Shown: in pieces, positions 7,572 through 10,000 of the stretch | Layout: each line of letters begins with the position of its first letter | Position numbering within the stretch: position 1 is the stretch's first letter | Source of the DNA: Chromera velia | Taxonomy: Eukaryota; Sar; Chromeraceae | NCBI GenBank assembly: GCA_018398765.1 | Contig: JAHBMJ010005405.1 | Coordinates: 2,501 to 12,500, forward strand | Direction: 5' to 3' | Length of the DNA stretch: 10,000 nucleotides | Notes under the pieces: generated by a model | Databases searched by the model: none | Told to the model about the DNA's origin: nothing | The model's input: the letters and a program-made list of their open reading frames with translations, nothing else | Program-made: the position numbers and the translations under genes

Positions 7572-8011
7572 GTCAGTCAAATGGCTCCTGTCTGCTTATA
7601 AAGGGTCATGAAATTGAGAGCATGTGTCTGACTTGCACTCGTCAACCAGGCTGTGTGTTTGTTGGGCCTGCTTGGTAAATGAGCTGCTATGCAATGCTGC
7701 TAGATGCTGTGAGCACAGACTTCTGCTTGCAAAATGAATGATCGATCGAGCATGCAGGTATCAATATCGGAAAGAGACAGAGGGAATGACACTGCAACTT
7801 CAACTCAATCTCAATGAGTGAGTCTGACTCAGCTACACCTCAAATCTTCTGTCTTTTTTGTTGATCAACGGCTACAGTAACTCTGATTTCGGATCCTTGC
7901 CTTTCTTCGCATTTTTGTTTTGTTCCATAATTTTTTGCGCTCTTTTCGATTCAGAATGACTTGAGAGTCGGCACTCTGCAATTCGTATTTTTTGCACTTC
8001 TCACTGCTCAG
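7572..8011 (+). other. candidate intron joining the array to the transposase-like exons
   Basis: A 440-base non-coding stretch between a GTCAGT donor and a pyrimidine-rich acceptor (CTTCTCACTGCTCAG, ending at 8011). Both sides have compatible phase. A second good acceptor ends at 7954, but the exon it would open has no frame that leads on into the transposase-like reading frame. If the array and the transposase-like exons are separate genes, this stretch instead holds a 3' end and a promoter. Confidence 0.35.
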
Positions 8012-8452
8012 AGAGGGCTACGTGAAGGGACTTCTTCGATCGTGAAGTCTGGAAGAGAGTTTGGAAGATTTGGTGAAAAAAGATCAGATATGGGAAAGAG
8101 GGTGGTCAACAAAGCGCTGGCAGAAGCGAATTCAAGCCTGTGGTGCAAACACAGACCAGTGGGCAAAGTTTTTGGTGGCAGGAATCCAACGTGGAGACCC
8201 AAAGGGGGTGTCGAGGGGCATGGGAGTCGCATTGCCCTGTGTAGGATGTGTACGCGCAGTAGACACATTGATAGAATACATCGATGGGAATGATCTGTTA
8301 GTGCTGGAGGAGATAGAGATGATCAATTTCTTTAAATCACCATTCAGGGAACTTTTTGGCCGTGATGGGGTGCCGTGCCCAGCCAAGGGGTGCAACGGCA
8401 CCATGAAGTCTGTCGGGCCCTCACAGCGGGGGCCACGACTCATCGTTGGCCA
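8012..8452 (+). CDS. transposase-like exon 1: N-terminal block and first Cys pair
   Basis: From the acceptor at 8011 the frame reads EGYVKGLLRS, meets a TGA at 8043-8045, then continues as SLEESLEDLVKKDQIW and stays open past 8452. It has a Trp-rich region (WERGW, RW, QWAKF), an IQRGDPKG block, and a first Cys pair, CPAKGC, with Cys codons at 8376-8378 and 8391-8393. The conserved-looking part ends at RLIVG (about 8450). A canonical donor (CA, then GTGCTT at 8453) follows. No in-frame ATG lies before this block, so its start must be on an upstream exon or has been lost. Confidence 0.6.
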
Positions 8453-8637
8453 GTGCTTCCCAACTTCTTTTCTCGTTTTTTCTTGCCTTTCTACGCTCTT
8501 TATCTCTTTTTTTCTATTTATTCAATCCCCCTTCCCTCCCATACATTTTTGCTTTGGCTCTTACCAAACCATTGATCCATGATTAATTCTGACGCCGCCC
8601 TGTTTGATTTAACGTTCTTTTTTACTCTGGTTTGCAG
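8453..8637 (+). other. intron with a phase mismatch
   Basis: Pyrimidine-rich sequence from GTGCTTCC to TTTGCAG separates two conserved blocks. The GT donor at 8453 leaves two codon bases, but the downstream frame needs one. A GC donor at 8449 would restore the frame and give RLIV-G-MGPVK, but its context (GCCAGT) is a poor match to known GC donors. The alternative is that a small indel has broken the gene here. Confidence 0.5.
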
Positions 8638-8941
8638 GAATGGGACCAGTGAAAGCCGTCCTAGGGACCAGAATTATCTGCACGCTCTCGGCGTGCAAGG
8701 CTGAAATGGATTCTCTGTCCACTGTCTTTCTTTCAAAACTGCCTGCCAAGGTTTAGAGGCGGCTCTCCTTCCTCCCAAGGGGCCGTCGTCTTGTGGATCG
8801 CGGCTTCATCTTTGAGGTTGGGACGCTGAACGTGAAGAACGGGGGAAAACCTACTGCACTCTTCAGGAAGCTCAAAAGCTGGTTGAAAATGAGGGCACAG
8901 CAGAGACTTGAAGCCTTTATTGAAGGCCTGAACGATCTCAG
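8638..8941 (+). CDS. transposase-like exon 2: second Cys pair, in-frame TAG
   Basis: Reads GPVKAVLGTRIICTLSAC, with a second C-x4-C pair (Cys codons 8679-8681 and 8694-8696) that would complete a zinc-binding site with the first pair. It goes on to KLPAKV, a TAG at 8754-8756, then RRLSFLPRGRRLVDR and a Lys/Arg-rich helical stretch to LNDLR at a GTGAGG donor (8942). Related proteins keep an unbroken frame across the LP...V to R...L.DR region, so the TAG replaces one residue. The only donor-like GT at the spot (8751) would need an implausibly short intron. Confidence 0.65.
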
Positions 8942-9077
8942 GTGAGGCCTCAAATTTCTTCCTGCTGCCCGCTATGTTGGCAAAACCCGCTGATTTCTTT
9001 TGGCTGCTGGACAGAAAATGACAGTTGATTTGCAACGAATTTTTCACTTTCTTTTTATTGTGCCTGCCTGCATTCAG
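8942..9077 (+). other. intron, 136 bases, phase kept
   Basis: Clean GTGAGG donor and CTGCATTCAG acceptor. Two codon bases on the left join one on the right to give Arg (LNDLR-KGDTN). This supports the exon model on both sides. Confidence 0.8.
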
Positions 9078-9420
9078 GAAAGGTGACACTAACCTGGTAA
9101 AGGCACTTCGCTCGGGAGAGGTGAAGGTCTTCATTCTGAAACTAGAGGATCTGCCGCAGCCTTTCTTGTCGGACAAGTCCTTGCGCAAAATGTTCGTTGA
9201 CATTGTCATGAAAGATCTCCTCAAGTACGCAAAGGCACAGGAAGCAAAGATTGGTGGGACGATTTTGAGTGCCGACGGCACTGTGATTCCACAACTGAAG
9301 CGCTGCGGGGGGCCCCTCGTTCGCTACATCATCCTGAATGAGAACGGAGAGATCGTTATTTGGGCGTGGATCACTGGGGAAAGTGCAGATGCGTTTCGTC
9401 CCCTCTTCAGATTTCTCCAG
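9078..9420 (+). CDS. transposase-like exon 3: first catalytic-type Asp
   Basis: An open frame from KGDTNLVKALRSGE to ADAFRPLFRFLQ. The block GGTILSADGT looks like the first strand of an RNase H fold, with a candidate catalytic Asp (codon 9274-9276). The block YIILNENGEIVIWAWITGES matches the second and third strands of the family, which typically has NE-x-G-x-VL there. It ends exactly at a GTATGA donor in phase 0. No stop or frameshift occurs in this exon. Confidence 0.75.
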
Positions 9421-9607
9421 GTATGAGCTGCATGCAATTAACCCTCTGCCTTCAGCTTCGTCCAGCTGGCTATGCAAGTCGATGGAACCATGTCATTCTT
9501 CTTTTTTTTTTGCTTCGTTTGGCTTGCAGCTTCTTCATACGCCAGCGGCCAGAATTTGTCTGCATCTGATTCAGCTTCTTGCCCCTCTTCTCAAATGATA
9601 CGCACAG
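9421..9607 (+). other. intron, 187 bases, phase kept
   Basis: GTATGA donor and an ACGCACAG acceptor, phase 0. The join reads FRFLQ-ERYKEIGF, as expected between the helix and the next strand of this family. The intron contains a T-rich run around 9500. Confidence 0.75.
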
Positions 9608-9874
9608 GAGCGATATAAGGAGATAGGTTTCGAGGAAGTCATTATGTTTTACTTAGACTGCCTTTGCTGTGGGGAGGGAAAGTTTCTCATGGCTCTGCGG
9701 GAGCTCAAGCCGGACGGCCGCCCTGTCGTGATCCGACGACTCGACTTCTACCACGTCTCAAACCGAACATCTTCGTTCCAGGACCTTTCGCATCCCCACG
9801 CCCGCCGGTTTACGCAGAAGTTTTCAGACTGCATTCTCATCCCAGTAAAGGACTTCGAGAAGCTCGTGCAGGGG
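9608..9874 (+). CDS. transposase-like exon 4: second catalytic-type Asp
   Basis: Begins ERYKEIGFEEVIMFYLDCLCCG. The Asp (codon 9656-9658) sits where related proteins have their D-x-D-C-C block after a strand. It continues to VIRRLDFYHVSNR, the equivalent of the family's LDxxHxxxR block, then HPHARRFTQKFSDCIL and KDFEKLVQG, and ends at a GTGAGT donor (9875) in phase 0. The reading frame is intact. It carries family-wide His and Asp residues that could complete an active site, but I cannot place a third acidic residue with certainty. Confidence 0.75.
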
Positions 9875-9987
9875 GTGAGTCGGTGCCGGTCGGTGTATTT
9901 GACTCAACACGCAATTCATAGAAAATTGTAGAAAATTTTGCCTAATGTCGAGTTTTAAGTCGGGCTGTTCTGACTTTTTTACTGTAG
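9875..9987 (+). other. intron, 113 bases
   Basis: GTGAGT donor and a TTTTTTACTGTAG acceptor, phase 0. The exon continues past the window end. Confidence 0.6.
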
Positions 9988-10000
9988 ACAAGTGTTGTTA
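9988..10000 (+). CDS. start of transposase-like exon 5, cut by the window end
   Basis: Only 13 bases are visible, reading TSVV in the expected phase. The placement rests on the acceptor just before it. Confidence 0.45.

Larger units (their letters stand above)
8012..10000 (+). pseudogene. transposase-like gene, multi-exon, runs off the window
   Basis: Putative exons 8012-8452, 8638-8941, 9078-9420, 9608-9874 and 9988-end encode a protein that resembles a large eukaryotic transposon-derived family (related to those annotated DUF6729, found in fish, corals and fungi). The order is the usual one: a conserved N-terminal block, a Cys-pair segment, then an RNase H-like core with DGT, NENGE, YLDCLCC and RLDFYH blocks. 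Such proteins are thought to act in the nucleus on transposon ends. Here the frame has a TGA at 8043 and a TAG at 8754, and one intron does not keep phase, so the copy is probably inactive. The C-terminus lies beyond the window. Family likeness is judged by eye from motif order. Confidence 0.65.

Noticed and set aside
5488-8756. Stop-codon reassignment in this genome
   Set aside because: TAA, TAG and TGA each appear once inside the broken gene, while the intact TPR gene ends normally at a TGA, so decay is simpler.
8733-9281. 182-codon open frame on the minus strand
   Set aside because: It is antisense to the transposase-like exons and intron 8942-9077, whose plus-strand blocks are conserved.
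1-10000. Structural RNA genes, tRNAs or a CRISPR array
   Set aside because: No cloverleaf, rRNA-like core or spaced repeat array was seen on either strand; the 411-bp repeats contain exons and microsatellites instead.

Overview
The window reads as eukaryotic nuclear DNA. Conserved protein-coding blocks on the + strand are broken by GT-AG introns of about 110 to 440 bases. Introns and intergenic DNA carry long (CT)n(GT)n microsatellites, and there are no bacterial-style operons or ribosome-binding sites. A protist or alga with medium GC fits; a chromerid alga is a guess that I cannot prove from this sequence.

Layout. Positions 1-2583 are AT-rich and hold no convincing gene. They contain a candidate fold-back element bounded by inverted repeats (about 112-1285) and several short tandem repeats. 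Positions 2584-4164 (minus strand) are one uninterrupted 526-residue TPR-family protein, the clearest intact gene here. Positions 4165-5487 separate divergent transcription units and include a CpG-rich block, a 16-bp perfect palindrome and two short motifs each present three times.

Positions 5488-10000 (plus strand) look like one long spliced gene, or two adjacent ones. It has (i) a charged N-terminal exon with no recognised family, (ii) a tandem array in which a 123-nt Pro/Ala/Ser exon and its intron are duplicated together, and (iii) a transposase-like region. That region has a putative zinc-binding segment (two C-x4-C pairs) followed by an RNase H-like core, seen in four exons plus the first bases of a fifth. 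Splice phases allow all three parts to be joined. The coding frame is broken by one TAA (5620), one TGA (8043) and one TAG (8754), by an apparent frameshift near 5860, and by a phase mismatch at one intron. I therefore read it as a decayed transposable-element gene.

The single N at 6116 lies exactly where the exon-intron repeat jumps out of register. It probably hides at least one more repeat unit, so the real array is likely longer than shown. The most interesting features are this symmetric-exon array, the N inside it, and the spread of single stop codons along an otherwise readable transposase-like gene.
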